Source of the DNA: Aquipseudomonas guryensis
GTDB lineage: Bacteria > Pseudomonadota > Gammaproteobacteria > Pseudomonadales > Pseudomonadaceae
Assembly (NCBI RefSeq): GCF_014164785.1
Contig: NZ_JACJFN010000003.1
Location: forward strand, 124,001-188,000
DNA length: 64,000 nt
Reading direction: 5' to 3'
Shown here in pieces: positions 38,853 through 49,467 of the stretch. Made by a program: the position numbers and the translations under genes. The first letter of the stretch is position 1; every line of letters begins with the position of its first letter. The notes beneath the pieces were generated by a model. It was not told the origin of the DNA. It saw only the letters and a list, made by a program, of their open reading frames with translations, and did not search any database.

Positions 38853-39530
38853 ATGCCCGAACAGCTCTTCCGCTGTGCCCATGCGCTGCGCCGTGTACTG
38901 CTATGCGCCAGCAGCTTGCTGCTGTGCCTGGGCGGCAACCTGAGCAATGCCGATAGCGCCCCGACAGCCCTCGGCGAAGCGCTGCGCGATACCCGTCTGA
39001 GCAGTTGGCAGAACCTGCTGCAACAGCCAGGTAATCAGGATGAGTTGGCCATGCTGGAAACGGTCAATCGCTTTATCAACCGCAGCGTCGTACATGCTGA
39101 AGATACCGAGCTTTGGGGCGAAGCCGACTACTGGGCCACACCTTTGGAAACCCTCAGCCGTGGCCGTGGTGATTGCGAAGATTTCGCCATCGCCAAGTAC
39201 TTCAGCCTGGTGCGCATGGGTATGCCCAGCGCCAAGATGCGCCTGACCTTCGTCAAGGCCTTGCAGCGCCAGCAGGCGCATATGGTGCTGGCCTATTACC
39301 CCAGCCCGAGCGCAGAACCACTGATTCTCGACAACCTGCAACAGCAGATCCGTCCCGCCAGCCAACGCCGCGACCTGCTGCCGGTGTATGCCTTCAACAA
39401 CCACGGGATCTTTCTCGGCAGCGCGCCGCAGCGCCAGTCGAAACAGTCGCCGCAGTTGTTGTCGCGCTGGCAGGACGTCAGCGCGCGCACGCTGGTCGAC
39501 GGCTCGCCCGTGCAAGCGCCGCAGGGTTAA
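38853..39530 (+). CDS. lapG: periplasmic cysteine protease LapG (BTLCP family)
   Basis: A 225-aa transglutaminase-like protease that cleaves the LapA-type adhesin at the cell surface when cyclic di-GMP is low. After an N-terminal signal/anchor (about residues 15-30), catalytic residues are Cys108 in GRGDCEDFAIAKY, His143 in QAHMVLAYY and Asp160 in LILDNL. WGEADYWATPLE fits the calcium-binding region. In other pseudomonads lapD follows; here an NMT1-GGDEF sensor gene follows 140 nt later on the same strand. Confidence 0.9.
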   Translation: MPEQLFRCAHALRRVLLCASSLLLCLGGNLSNADSAPTALGEALRDTRLSSWQNLLQQPGNQDELAMLETVNRFINRSVVHAEDTELWGEADYWATPLETLSRGRGDCEDFAIAKYFSLVRMGMPSAKMRLTFVKALQRQQAHMVLAYYPSPSAEPLILDNLQQQIRPASQRRDLLPVYAFNNHGIFLGSAPQRQSKQSPQLLSRWQDVSARTLVDGSPVQAPQG

Positions 39531-39670
39531 AGCAGACATTCGGCTGTTCACTCTGTCGGCAGGCGGGGCCGGGCAATTGCGCCGAGGCAGTGCGGCAGGC
39601 ATCATCGAAACAAGGTTTATGTACGGTAGCGGCCATATCGGCGGCGCCCAGCCTTCACGGATGATGCTCC

Positions 39671-41323
39671 ATGACCGGTTACTGCACGCGCCACACTACG
39701 CGTTACCCAGCAGGACCAGCCCTCATCCGTGGGTTGCTTCTGCTTGTCTTGTGCCTGCCCGGCCTTGCCGTCAGCGATCAAGCCGACAGGCGTAAAGGCC
39801 AGCCAACGCTGCAGATCATCGATTTCCAGCTGCGCTGGAAGCACCAGTTCCAATTCGCTGGCTACTACGCCGCCATTGCCCAGGGTTATTACCGCGAAGA
39901 AGGTTTCGAGGTGCGCCTGCACGAAGGCGCACCGGGCCGTACTCCGGTGGATGAGGTGCTGGCCGGCCGCGCACAGTACGCCGAGTCCAATAGCGAACTG
40001 CTCTACGAGCGTCTCAAGGGCAAGCCGCTGGTGGCCCTGGCGGTGATTTTCCAGCACTCGCCTTCGGTGCTGCTGGCCCGCGCCGATGCCGGCATCGAGA
40101 ATGCCCACGACCTGATCGGCAAGAACGTGATGCTGATGAACGCGCAGACCGATGCCGACTTTCAGGCTATGTTCCGCCGGGAAGGCATCGACCCTACGCT
40201 GATCCAGCTACAGCCCAGCAGCTACGACATCGAAGATCTGGTTTCCGGCAAGGTGGCCGCGTTCAATTCCTACCTGACCAATGAGCCGTACCACCTGCAA
40301 CAGCGCGGCATCGATTACAGGGTGATTTCACCCAACACCTACGGCATCGACTTCTACAGCGACATCCTGTTCACCAGCGAAGCAGAGGTGCGCGACAACC
40401 CCGAGCGGGTCGAAGCCTTCCGTCGCGCCACCCTGCGTGGCTGGCGCTACGCCATGGACAACCCCGAGGAAATCATCGACCTGCTGCTTACGCAGTATCA
40501 GGTGAAGAAATCCCGCGCCCACCTGCAGTTCGAGGCCCAGGCCATGCGCGACCTGATCCTCCCCGACCTGATCGAGATCGGCCACATGAACCCGGGCCGC
40601 TGGCAGCGCATGGCCGAGGCCTTTCACGAACTGGGCATGGTCAGCGATACCCGCGCACTGGAAGGGTTTATCTACGACCCCAACCCACACTCTCAGATCG
40701 AACGCCTGCAGAAGATGATCGTTTTGATCAGTATCGGCGCCGTTCTGACCTTACTGGCTGCGCTACTGCTATTAGCCAGCCAGCGCCGCCTAAGACGTGA
40801 GATCCAGCGCCGCCAGGTGGCCGAAGAAGAAGTGCGCAACCTGGCCTTCCACGACAGCCTCACCGGCCTGCCCAACCGCAACAGCTTCATCCCCTACGCC
40901 AAGCAGAAACTGCTAAGCGCCAAGCGCAACGGCGAATGCCTGGCGCTGTGCTACATCGACCTCAACCGCTTCAAGCAGATCAACGATGCCCACGGCCACC
41001 AGGCCGGCGATGCGATCCTGATCCACACGGCCAGGGCCATCAGTGCGCATATCCGCGAAGCCGACATGGCGGCGCGCATGGGTGGCGACGAATTTGTCAT
41101 CCTGCTCGACGGGGTACACAACGATGCCGACATCCAGCAGCTGACTGCGCAGATCTGCCGGGCCATCGCCCTGCCGCTGCGCTGGGCCGACGTCCAGCTG
41201 CAGGTCAGCGCCAGCCTGGGTGTGGCCCTGTATCCGCGCGATGGCGAGGAGCTGGATGAGCTGATGTCCAAAGCCGATAGCGCCATGTTCATGCAGAAGG
41301 CGGCCATGCTGGTCATGCGCTAA
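39671..41323 (+). CDS. NMT1/THI5-like sensor diguanylate cyclase
   Basis: A 550-aa membrane protein. A signal anchor (about 20-36) is followed by a periplasmic binding-protein domain resembling NMT1/THI5 or SsuA (LRWKHQFQFAGYYAAIAQGYY and EGFEVRLHEGAPGRTPVDEVLAGRAQYA, about residues 55-103). A TM helix (about 348-370) leads to a GGDEF domain with MGGDEF near residue 476 and READ at the I-site position. Predicted to couple a small-molecule signal, perhaps a pyrimidine or amine, to cyclic di-GMP synthesis. Confidence 0.9.
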   Translation: MTGYCTRHTTRYPAGPALIRGLLLLVLCLPGLAVSDQADRRKGQPTLQIIDFQLRWKHQFQFAGYYAAIAQGYYREEGFEVRLHEGAPGRTPVDEVLAGRAQYAESNSELLYERLKGKPLVALAVIFQHSPSVLLARADAGIENAHDLIGKNVMLMNAQTDADFQAMFRREGIDPTLIQLQPSSYDIEDLVSGKVAAFNSYLTNEPYHLQQRGIDYRVISPNTYGIDFYSDILFTSEAEVRDNPERVEAFRRATLRGWRYAMDNPEEIIDLLLTQYQVKKSRAHLQFEAQAMRDLILPDLIEIGHMNPGRWQRMAEAFHELGMVSDTRALEGFIYDPNPHSQIERLQKMIVLISIGAVLTLLAALLLLASQRRLRREIQRRQVAEEEVRNLAFHDSLTGLPNRNSFIPYAKQKLLSAKRNGECLALCYIDLNRFKQINDAHGHQAGDAILIHTARAISAHIREADMAARMGGDEFVILLDGVHNDADIQQLTAQICRAIALPLRWADVQLQVSASLGVALYPRDGEELDELMSKADSAMFMQKAAMLVMR

Positions 41324-41421
41324 GTGCCTGTTCACGCGCTAGCGAATACGCCAGGCCGCCACGCCACCCTTGAATACTGCGCACTCATTTGCCGTGGTTG
41401 GCAAAGCCCGCAAACAAACGC

Positions 41422-43137
41422 TCAACGCGGCGCGATATGCGCCACCATCAACTGCACGCTCTCACGCCCCTGGTACTCGTTGACGTCGAGCTTGTAGGCC
41501 AGTTCCACCCAGCGCACGTTGGGATTGGGCCAGACCTCGCGGTCGATATTGAAGGCGATGCCATCCAGGGTCTGCCCGCCACATTCGGTCTTCAGCACCA
41601 GCTTGAGGTGCTTGTCGCCGACCAGGCGCTGCTGGACGATCTGGAACACGCCGTGGAATAGCGGCTCGGGGAAGTGCTGGCCCCAGGGTCCGGCATGGCG
41701 CAGGGCCTTGGCCAGCTCCAGATGGAACTCCTCGACGCCGAGCTGGCCGTCGGACAGCAGGCGTCCGGTCAGGTCGTCCTCGTTCAGCTGGCGGCGCACC
41801 TCGGCATCGAAAGCAGCGGCGAAGGCACCGTAATGTTCCTGCGGCAGCGACAGGCCGGCGGCCATGGCATGCCCGCCGAACTTGCTGATCAGCCCCGGAT
41901 GCTTGGCCGCCACGGCGTCCAGCGCATCGCGGATATGCAGGCCCGGTACCGAGCGCGCCGAACCTTTCAATACCCCCTCACCGGCATCGGCAAAGGCGAT
42001 GGCCGGACGGTGGTAACGCTCCTTCAGGCGCGAGGCGAGGATGCCGATCACGCCCTGGTGCCAATCTGGCTCAAACAGACACAGACCGAAAGGCAGGCTT
42101 TCCACCGGCAGATCCTTGAGCTGGGCCAGAGCCTCGCGCTGCATGCCTTGCTCGATGGACTTGCGGTCCTTGTTCAGCTCGTCGAGCTGCTGGGCCATGT
42201 CGCGGGCCAGGGCCTCGTCGTCACAGAGCAGGCATTCGATGCCCAGGCTCATGTCGTCCAGACGCCCAGCCGCGTTCAAGCGCGGACCGAGGATGAAGCC
42301 GAGGTCAGTGGAGGTGATGCGCCCATGCTGGCGCCCCGCCACTTCCAGCACCGCACGCAGGCCCGGCCGAGCGCGACCGGCGCGGATGCGCGCCAGGCCC
42401 TGATGGACCAGGATGCGGTTGTTGGCGTCCAGCGGCACCACGTCGGCCACGCTGCCCAGGGCGACCAGGTCAAGCAGTTCACCCAGATTAGGCTCCGCCA
42501 CGCCACTGCTGGCGAACCAGCCGATTTCGCGGAGCTTGGCACGCAGAGCCAGCAACACATAGAACATCACCCCGACCCCGGCCAGCGCCTTGCTCGGGAA
42601 CTCGCAGCCCGGCTGGTTGGGGTTGACGATGGCATCCGCAGCCGGCAATTGCGGACCGGGCAAATGGTGGTCGGTGACCAGCACGGTCAGCCCGGCCGCC
42701 TTGGCTGCGGCCACGCCCTCGACGCTGGAGATGCCGTTGTCCACCGTCAGCAGTAGATCAGGCTGGCGCTGCAGGGCCACGGCGACGATTTCCGGGGTCA
42801 GGCCGTAGCCGTATTCGAAGCGATTGGGTACCAGGTAATCGACATGCGCCGCACCGAGCATGCGCAGGCCGAGCACGCCGACCGAGCTGGCGGTGGCGCC
42901 GTCGGCATCGAAATCGCCGACGATAAGGATGCGCTGGCGTTGCTGTAAAGCCAACACCAGCAACTCGACCGCCGCATCGATACCCTTCAGCTGCTGATAC
43001 GGAATCAGCCGCGCCAGGCCCTTGTCCAGCTCGGCGACAGACTGCACACCACGCGCCGCATACAGGCGGGTCAGTAGCGGCGGCAGATCGCCGAGGTCAG
43101 GCAAGTTGGCGGGAAGCGGGCGGGGTTCGATGCGCAT
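41422..43137 (-). CDS. recJ: single-stranded-DNA-specific exonuclease RecJ
   Basis: A 571-aa 5'-3' exonuclease in RecF recombination and mismatch repair. DHH-family motifs: VGDFDADGATAS (about 71-82), VTDHHLPGPQ (about 152-161), and the DHHA1 region with GHAMAAGLSLP. The ATG at 43137 (MRIEPRPLPANLPD) matches the family start. It is divergent from no obvious partner; a large compound palindrome lies just upstream, between it and yaeQ on the same strand. Confidence 0.96.
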   Translation of the reverse strand: MRIEPRPLPANLPDLGDLPPLLTRLYAARGVQSVAELDKGLARLIPYQQLKGIDAAVELLVLALQQRQRILIVGDFDADGATASSVGVLGLRMLGAAHVDYLVPNRFEYGYGLTPEIVAVALQRQPDLLLTVDNGISSVEGVAAAKAAGLTVLVTDHHLPGPQLPAADAIVNPNQPGCEFPSKALAGVGVMFYVLLALRAKLREIGWFASSGVAEPNLGELLDLVALGSVADVVPLDANNRILVHQGLARIRAGRARPGLRAVLEVAGRQHGRITSTDLGFILGPRLNAAGRLDDMSLGIECLLCDDEALARDMAQQLDELNKDRKSIEQGMQREALAQLKDLPVESLPFGLCLFEPDWHQGVIGILASRLKERYHRPAIAFADAGEGVLKGSARSVPGLHIRDALDAVAAKHPGLISKFGGHAMAAGLSLPQEHYGAFAAAFDAEVRRQLNEDDLTGRLLSDGQLGVEEFHLELAKALRHAGPWGQHFPEPLFHGVFQIVQQRLVGDKHLKLVLKTECGGQTLDGIAFNIDREVWPNPNVRWVELAYKLDVNEYQGRESVQLMVAHIAPR

Positions 43138-43185
43138 GGGTATTCCGGTTGTTCTTCCAAGCAAGCCTGGGTGACTCGTACTGAT

Positions 43186-43294
43186 GGTTCCCTCGCTCTG
43201 CGTGGGAACCCCTCAAGGGACGCTCCGCGTCCCGGTGTGCCCAAGCTGGACGCGGAGCGTCCGGGCTGCACTCCCACGCAGAGCCTGGGAACGA
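43186..43294. repeat. compound palindromic repeat (GTTCCC...GGGAAC type)
   Basis: An outer pair, GTTCCCTCGCTCTGCGTGG (43187 on) and CTCCCACGCAGAGCCTGGG (to 43291), encloses an inner pair, GGGACGCTCCGCGTCCC and GGACGCGGAGCGTCCGG. It resembles the TCCCACGC-type intergenic repeats widespread in pseudomonads, here nested. Confidence 0.75.
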
Positions 43295-43305
43295 TCGAGC
43301 TGAAC

Positions 43306-43845
43306 TCAGCGTTCGCCGACCAGCCACTCCAAGGGAATCTCGTGCTGGCCGCGCTCGTCGGTGACGAACAGCTCGCCGTCGCTGATCATCACGCTCCAGC
43401 TGACCGTACGCGGCAGGTCACGGGCCAGGTTTTCCAGGGCTTCCTGGTTCACCCCAACCACATTGATGTTCTTCAGGTTGCGCACATTGTCGAGCACCTT
43501 GGTCTGCCACACGCGCAGGTTGCCGTAGGCCACCAGGCTGAACTTCTCGGCGCGCCGCGAGCACCAGGTGATGCGCTCGGCATCCGGCTGGCCGACTTCG
43601 ATCCAGTGCAGCACGCGGTCGTCCAGGCTCTTCTCCCATAACGCCGGCTCGTCGATATCCGACAGGCCACGACCGAAGGCCAGCTGCTCGTGGTACCACA
43701 ACGCATAGGCGATCAGCCGCACGCACAGGCGCTCCTCGGTTTCCGAGGGATGCTTGGCCACGGTGAAACGCAGGCTTTCGTAAATGCTGCGGTCGATATC
43801 GGTGAGGTTCAGGTCGACTTTGTAAGGCGTGGCTTGCAGGGCCAT
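43306..43845 (-). CDS. yaeQ: YaeQ family protein
   Basis: A 179-aa protein of the YaeQ family, related to the PD-(D/E)XK nuclease fold. Landmarks are MALQATPYKVDLNLTDIDRS, HPSETEERLCVRLIAYALWY, WIEVGQPDAERITWCSRRA and the C-terminal LFVTDERGQHEIPLEWL. Substrate and activity remain unclear; in E. coli related proteins have been proposed to affect transcription elongation. It lies upstream of recJ, separated by the compound palindrome, same strand. Confidence 0.9.
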   Translation of the reverse strand: MALQATPYKVDLNLTDIDRSIYESLRFTVAKHPSETEERLCVRLIAYALWYHEQLAFGRGLSDIDEPALWEKSLDDRVLHWIEVGQPDAERITWCSRRAEKFSLVAYGNLRVWQTKVLDNVRNLKNINVVGVNQEALENLARDLPRTVSWSVMISDGELFVTDERGQHEIPLEWLVGER

Positions 43846-43942
43846 GGGCGTGCTTCTTGATGTTCTGGAAAGCTGGCAAGTCTACCCGAAAGACCCGCCA
43901 CGGTTACGCCGGATGCTTGCCCGATCATCCGAGCGCAAGCGC

Positions 43943-44503
43943 TCAGCTCGCCGCAGGTCGCGCCCGTTCACGGAACAGGGCGGCATACAACACTCCGCAC
44001 AGCGCACCAAACAGGTGGTACTCGAACGACACGCCCTGGCTCGGCAACAAGCCGAACCACCAGCCGCCGTAGTAGAACAGCACAAGCAGCGCGACCAGAA
44101 GATTGCCCAGGCTACGCTGGAACCAGGCCTGGGCCAGCAACAGGCCCCACAGGCCGAACAGCCAGCCGCTGGCCCCCAGGTGCATGCCAGGACGAGCAAA
44201 CAGCCAGACCAGCAGGCCGCTGCCGACGATGATGAAGGCGCTGGCGGCGATAAAACGCTGCAACGAACCCAGGCTGACCAACCAGCCGAGCACCAGCAGC
44301 CCCGGCAGGTTATTCAACAGGTGCAACCAGCCGGCATGCAGCCAGGGCGCGGCGAGGATGCCGGGCAGGCTGGCCGGATAACGCGGCAGCACGCCCCAGA
44401 CATTCAGGGCATTGCCGCTGAGGCTGTTGATCAGCTGCAGCGCCAGCATCAAGGCGGCGATACCTAACAGCGTTTGCAGGCGGGGGACTATCCAGGCTTT
44501 CAC
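43943..44503 (-). CDS. rhomboid-family intramembrane serine protease
   Basis: A 186-aa integral membrane protein with about six TM helices. The catalytic dyad is visible: Ser112 in HLGASGWLFG and His163 in FEYHLFG. HAGWLHLLNNLPGLL (56-70) is the conserved TM2/oxyanion region. It is a compact rhomboid without extra domains. It lies 97 nt upstream of yaeQ on the same strand; substrate unknown. Confidence 0.9.
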   Translation of the reverse strand: MKAWIVPRLQTLLGIAALMLALQLINSLSGNALNVWGVLPRYPASLPGILAAPWLHAGWLHLLNNLPGLLVLGWLVSLGSLQRFIAASAFIIVGSGLLVWLFARPGMHLGASGWLFGLWGLLLAQAWFQRSLGNLLVALLVLFYYGGWWFGLLPSQGVSFEYHLFGALCGVLYAALFRERARPAAS

Positions 44504-44658
44504 GTTCCGCTGTGCTCCATGCTCCAGGCCATCTAGGCGGGTGCCAGCGATTTAACCGCACAATGCCGGCGCGCGACAGCCTGGTCAGGCGCTCCGCGCT
44601 CCCCAGCCGGCACACAATGGCATAGGCTTATGCGCTCACCTTCTGCCCCGGAGCCACC

Positions 44659-45855
44659 ATGATTCCCAGCAAACCCCTCGACGGCCTGAAAGTGGTCGAA
44701 CTCGGCACCCTGATCGCCGGGCCGTTCGCCTCGCGTATCTGCGCCGAGTTCGGTGCCGAGGTGGTCAAGGTCGAATCGCCGGATGGCGGCGACCCGCTGC
44801 GCAAGTGGCGCAAGCTGTACGAGGGCACGTCGCTGTGGTGGTTCGTGCAGGCGCGCAACAAGCAGTCGATCACCCTCAACCTCAAGCATGAGGCCGGCCG
44901 CGAGATGCTGAAGAAGCTGCTCAGCGAGGCCGACATCCTGATCGAGAACTTCCGCCCCGGCGTGCTGGAAAAGCTAGGCCTCGGCTGGGACGTGCTGCAT
45001 GCGCTCAATCCGAAACTGGTGATGGTGCGCCTGTCCGGCTTCGGTCAGACCGGGCCGATGCACGACCAGCCGGGCTTCGGCGCGGTGGGCGAGTCGATGG
45101 GCGGGCTGCGTTACATCACCGGTTTCGAGGACCGGCCGCCGGTGCGCACCGGCATCAGCATCGGCGACTCGATTGCTGCGCTGTGGGGCGTGATCGGCGC
45201 TTTGATGGCGCTGCGTCATCGCGAGGTTAACGGCGGTCAGGGCCAGGTGGTCGACGTGGCGCTGTACGAGGCGATCTTCGCCATGATGGAAAGCATGGTC
45301 CCGGAGTTCGACGTGTTCGGCTTTATCCGCGAACGCACCGGCAACATCATGCCCGGCATCACCCCCTCCTCGATCCACACATGTGCCGACGGCAAGCACA
45401 TCCAGATCGGCGCCAATGGCGATGCGATCTTCCAGCGCTTCATGCGTGCCATCGGTCGCGATGATCTGGCCGATGCACCGGACCTGGCCGACAACGCCGG
45501 CCGCGATGCCCGCCGCGACGAGCTGTACGGGGTGATCGACCGCTGGGCAGCCAGCCTGCCGCTGAGCGAGGTGGAAGCTACCCTGGTGCGTGCCGAGGTT
45601 CCGGCCAGCCGCATCTATTCCGCCGAAGACATGTTCAAGGACCCGCAATTCCTCGCCCGCGAGATGTTCCTCTCGGCCAGGCTGCCGGACGGTAAGCCGT
45701 TCAAGATGCCCGGCATCGTACCCAAGCTGAGCGACACACCCGGCGCAGTGGAATGGACAGGGCCGGCGCTGGGCGAACACAACGCGCAGGTACTCGGCGG
45801 ATTGGGCTACAGCACCGAACAGATTGCGGCCTTGAAGGCCGCCGGCACCATCTGA
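44659..45855 (+). CDS. CaiB/BaiF family CoA-transferase
   Basis: A 398-aa class III CoA-transferase that exchanges CoA between acyl-CoAs and carboxylic acids. N-terminal LDGLKVVELGTLIAGPFASR, CAEFGAEVVKVE, and IENFRPGVLEKLGLG are family hallmarks. RTGISIGDSIAALWG (about 165-179) holds the catalytic Asp. The C-terminus has EHNAQVLGGLGYS. It precedes the dau genes by 156 nt in the same direction, but the strong dau promoter-operator lies between, so the link may be only positional. Substrate unknown. Confidence 0.92.
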   Translation: MIPSKPLDGLKVVELGTLIAGPFASRICAEFGAEVVKVESPDGGDPLRKWRKLYEGTSLWWFVQARNKQSITLNLKHEAGREMLKKLLSEADILIENFRPGVLEKLGLGWDVLHALNPKLVMVRLSGFGQTGPMHDQPGFGAVGESMGGLRYITGFEDRPPVRTGISIGDSIAALWGVIGALMALRHREVNGGQGQVVDVALYEAIFAMMESMVPEFDVFGFIRERTGNIMPGITPSSIHTCADGKHIQIGANGDAIFQRFMRAIGRDDLADAPDLADNAGRDARRDELYGVIDRWAASLPLSEVEATLVRAEVPASRIYSAEDMFKDPQFLAREMFLSARLPDGKPFKMPGIVPKLSDTPGAVEWTGPALGEHNAQVLGGLGYSTEQIAALKAAGTI

Positions 45856-45940
45856 CCCAGTGGCCCGGACTGATTCTCATGGTTGCAGACAGGTCTGCGA
45901 CGCAAGCATTCAAGCAGGCGCCATGCACGGACCAACGGTC

Positions 45941-45980
45941 TTGCCGGAAAATACTTAAAAGTCCAACATGGACAAATAAG
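45941..45980 (+). promoter_or_regulatory. dauB promoter and predicted DauR operator
   Basis: TTGCCG (-35, 45941-45946), a 17-nt spacer and CAACAT (-10, 45964-45969) form a weak promoter. AGTCCA-ACA-TGGACA is a palindrome covering the -10. The 40-bp block aligns with 52690-52729, reverse strand, with the -35 at identical spacing. Confidence 0.75.
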
Positions 45981-46011
45981 TTTAATTCCAGCCCAGCGGA
46001 GCGCCTTCCCT

Positions 46012-48116
<2,105 letters not shown>

Positions 48117-48232
48117 GCCTCGCGCCCGCTCCGGATTGCCTCCGAGCTACAGCGACACTGCGCCGCGGTGCACCTGATGACGCACCCGGCGCTTTGCGGC
48201 ACACTCGCCGAGCCGATCCAGGAGCCCACCGC

Positions 48233-48862
48233 ATGACGCCCCGCCCCGCCGCCGACCTCGATAACTTCCGCGCCATCGCCGACGCCATCGCCACCCTGTT
48301 CTATCCCCATGCCGAGGTGGTGCTGCACGACCTGCGTACGCAGAAGATCGACCATATCGCCAACAACCTGTCCAAGCGCGCGGTCGGCGACGATGCAGCC
48401 CTGGAAGACATGCTCAGCGGCGAGGTGGACGAGCGCAATATCGGCCCCTACGAGAAGCTCAACTGGGATGGACAGAAGATCCGCTCGGTCAGCACAGTAC
48501 TGCGCGATGCCAAGGGCACACCGATCGCCGTGCTGTGCCTGAACCTGAATATCTCGATGTTCGAGCGCGCCAAGCAGGCGCTGGACCTGTTCCTCTCCGC
48601 CAGCAAACTGATTCCGCAACCGGACGCACTGTTTCGCGACGACTGGCAGGAGCGTATCAACACCTTCCTGCACGCCTGGCTGCAGCAACGCCAGCTCGGC
48701 CTCAACCTGCTGACACGCGAGCACAAGCGCGAGCTGGTCGAGGCGCTGCACAACGAGGGCGCGTTCAAGGGCAAGAGCGCGGCCAACTACGTGGCCAATG
48801 TGCTGAACATGGGCCGCGCCACGGTCTACAAGCACCTCAAGGAAATCAAGGGCGAGGCCTGA
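48233..48862 (+). CDS. dauR: DauR-like transcriptional regulator (YheO-PAS and HTH)
   Basis: A 209-aa regulator. The N-terminal YheO-like PAS domain (FRAIADAIATLFYPHAEVVLHD and a GTPIAVLCLNLNISMF core) precedes a C-terminal helix-turn-helix (KRELVEALHNEGAFKGKSA and VLNMGRATVYKHLKE). GGAG lies 8 nt before the ATG at 48233. It lies 116 nt after dauA. DauR of P. aeruginosa controls this operon in response to arginine; two near-identical predicted operators occur here. Confidence 0.88.
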   Translation: MTPRPAADLDNFRAIADAIATLFYPHAEVVLHDLRTQKIDHIANNLSKRAVGDDAALEDMLSGEVDERNIGPYEKLNWDGQKIRSVSTVLRDAKGTPIAVLCLNLNISMFERAKQALDLFLSASKLIPQPDALFRDDWQERINTFLHAWLQQRQLGLNLLTREHKRELVEALHNEGAFKGKSAANYVANVLNMGRATVYKHLKEIKGEA

Positions 48863-48863
48863 T

Positions 48864-49379
48864 TCAGCCCGCCAGCGCCCCCTTCACGCCAGCCTTGCGG
48901 CGCTGCACCAGCTCTTCCAGGCGACGGCTGGTGATTGCATTCGCTCCGGGCCCGGCACGCAACCCAAGGTTGCGGATGTCCACCGCCTCACCCTGCGTGT
49001 CGAAAAGCTGCACCGGTTTCACCGGAGCACCACTGTTGCGATTGACAGGAATCACAGGGGCTCCACCGGGCAAGGGATTCCAGCGGTCGCCCCATTGCAG
49101 GATGGCCACAACTATCACATGCAATGACAAGCCCTTCTCGGTCAGTTGGTATTCGGTTCCCCCATCGACCATGCGCTTGATCAGAATGTCGTGATCCTGC
49201 AGCAGCTTCAGTCTCTTCGACAGAATCCCCTTGGACACTCCCAGGTTGCGCTGGAATTCATCGAATTTCGAAGAGCCCCACAGGCACTCCAGCACGATCA
49301 GCACATTCCACCAGTCCCCCAGCACATCTAGCGAGCGCGCGACGGAGCAATTCCGATCCTCGAACGTAAGCCTTTCCAC
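48864..49379 (-). CDS. HxlR-family transcriptional regulator
   Basis: A 171-aa winged-helix HxlR regulator: NCSVARSLDVLGDWWNVLIVLE, FDEFQRNLGVSKGILSKRLKLLQ and EYQLTEKGLSL span about residues 8-90. The C-terminal extension of about 80 residues is atypical for HxlR, which usually ends near 110. I take a GTG start at 49379 because GGAGG stands 8 nt before it; a further GTG at 49403 would lie upstream. Its stop is 1 nt past dauR's end (convergent). It is divergent from the DUF1329 cluster, with two operators between. Confidence 0.82.
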   Translation of the reverse strand: MERLTFEDRNCSVARSLDVLGDWWNVLIVLECLWGSSKFDEFQRNLGVSKGILSKRLKLLQDHDILIKRMVDGGTEYQLTEKGLSLHVIVVAILQWGDRWNPLPGGAPVIPVNRNSGAPVKPVQLFDTQGEAVDIRNLGLRAGPGANAITSRRLEELVQRRKAGVKGALAG

Positions 49380-49427
49380 CCTGCAAACCTCCAGATAAGC
49401 CACGAGAGAAACCCGGCGCGAAAGCGC

Positions 49428-49456
49428 TTGACAGGTTTCATTATAGAACCTAATTT
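49428..49456 (+). promoter_or_regulatory. predicted promoter of the small-protein/DUF1329/cupin operon
   Basis: TTGACA (49428-49433), a 17-nt spacer and TAATTT (49451-49456) form a near-consensus sigma-70 promoter for the rightward genes. The first HxlR-type palindrome fills the spacer. Confidence 0.75.
49434..49450. promoter_or_regulatory. predicted HxlR operator 1
   Basis: GGTTTCATTATAGAACC: an imperfect 17-bp palindrome occupying the -35/-10 spacer, so binding here should block transcription. Its right half ATTATAGAACC is identical to operator 2, centred 34 bp away. Confidence 0.7.
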
Positions 49457-49467
49457 CAACCCTGCAT

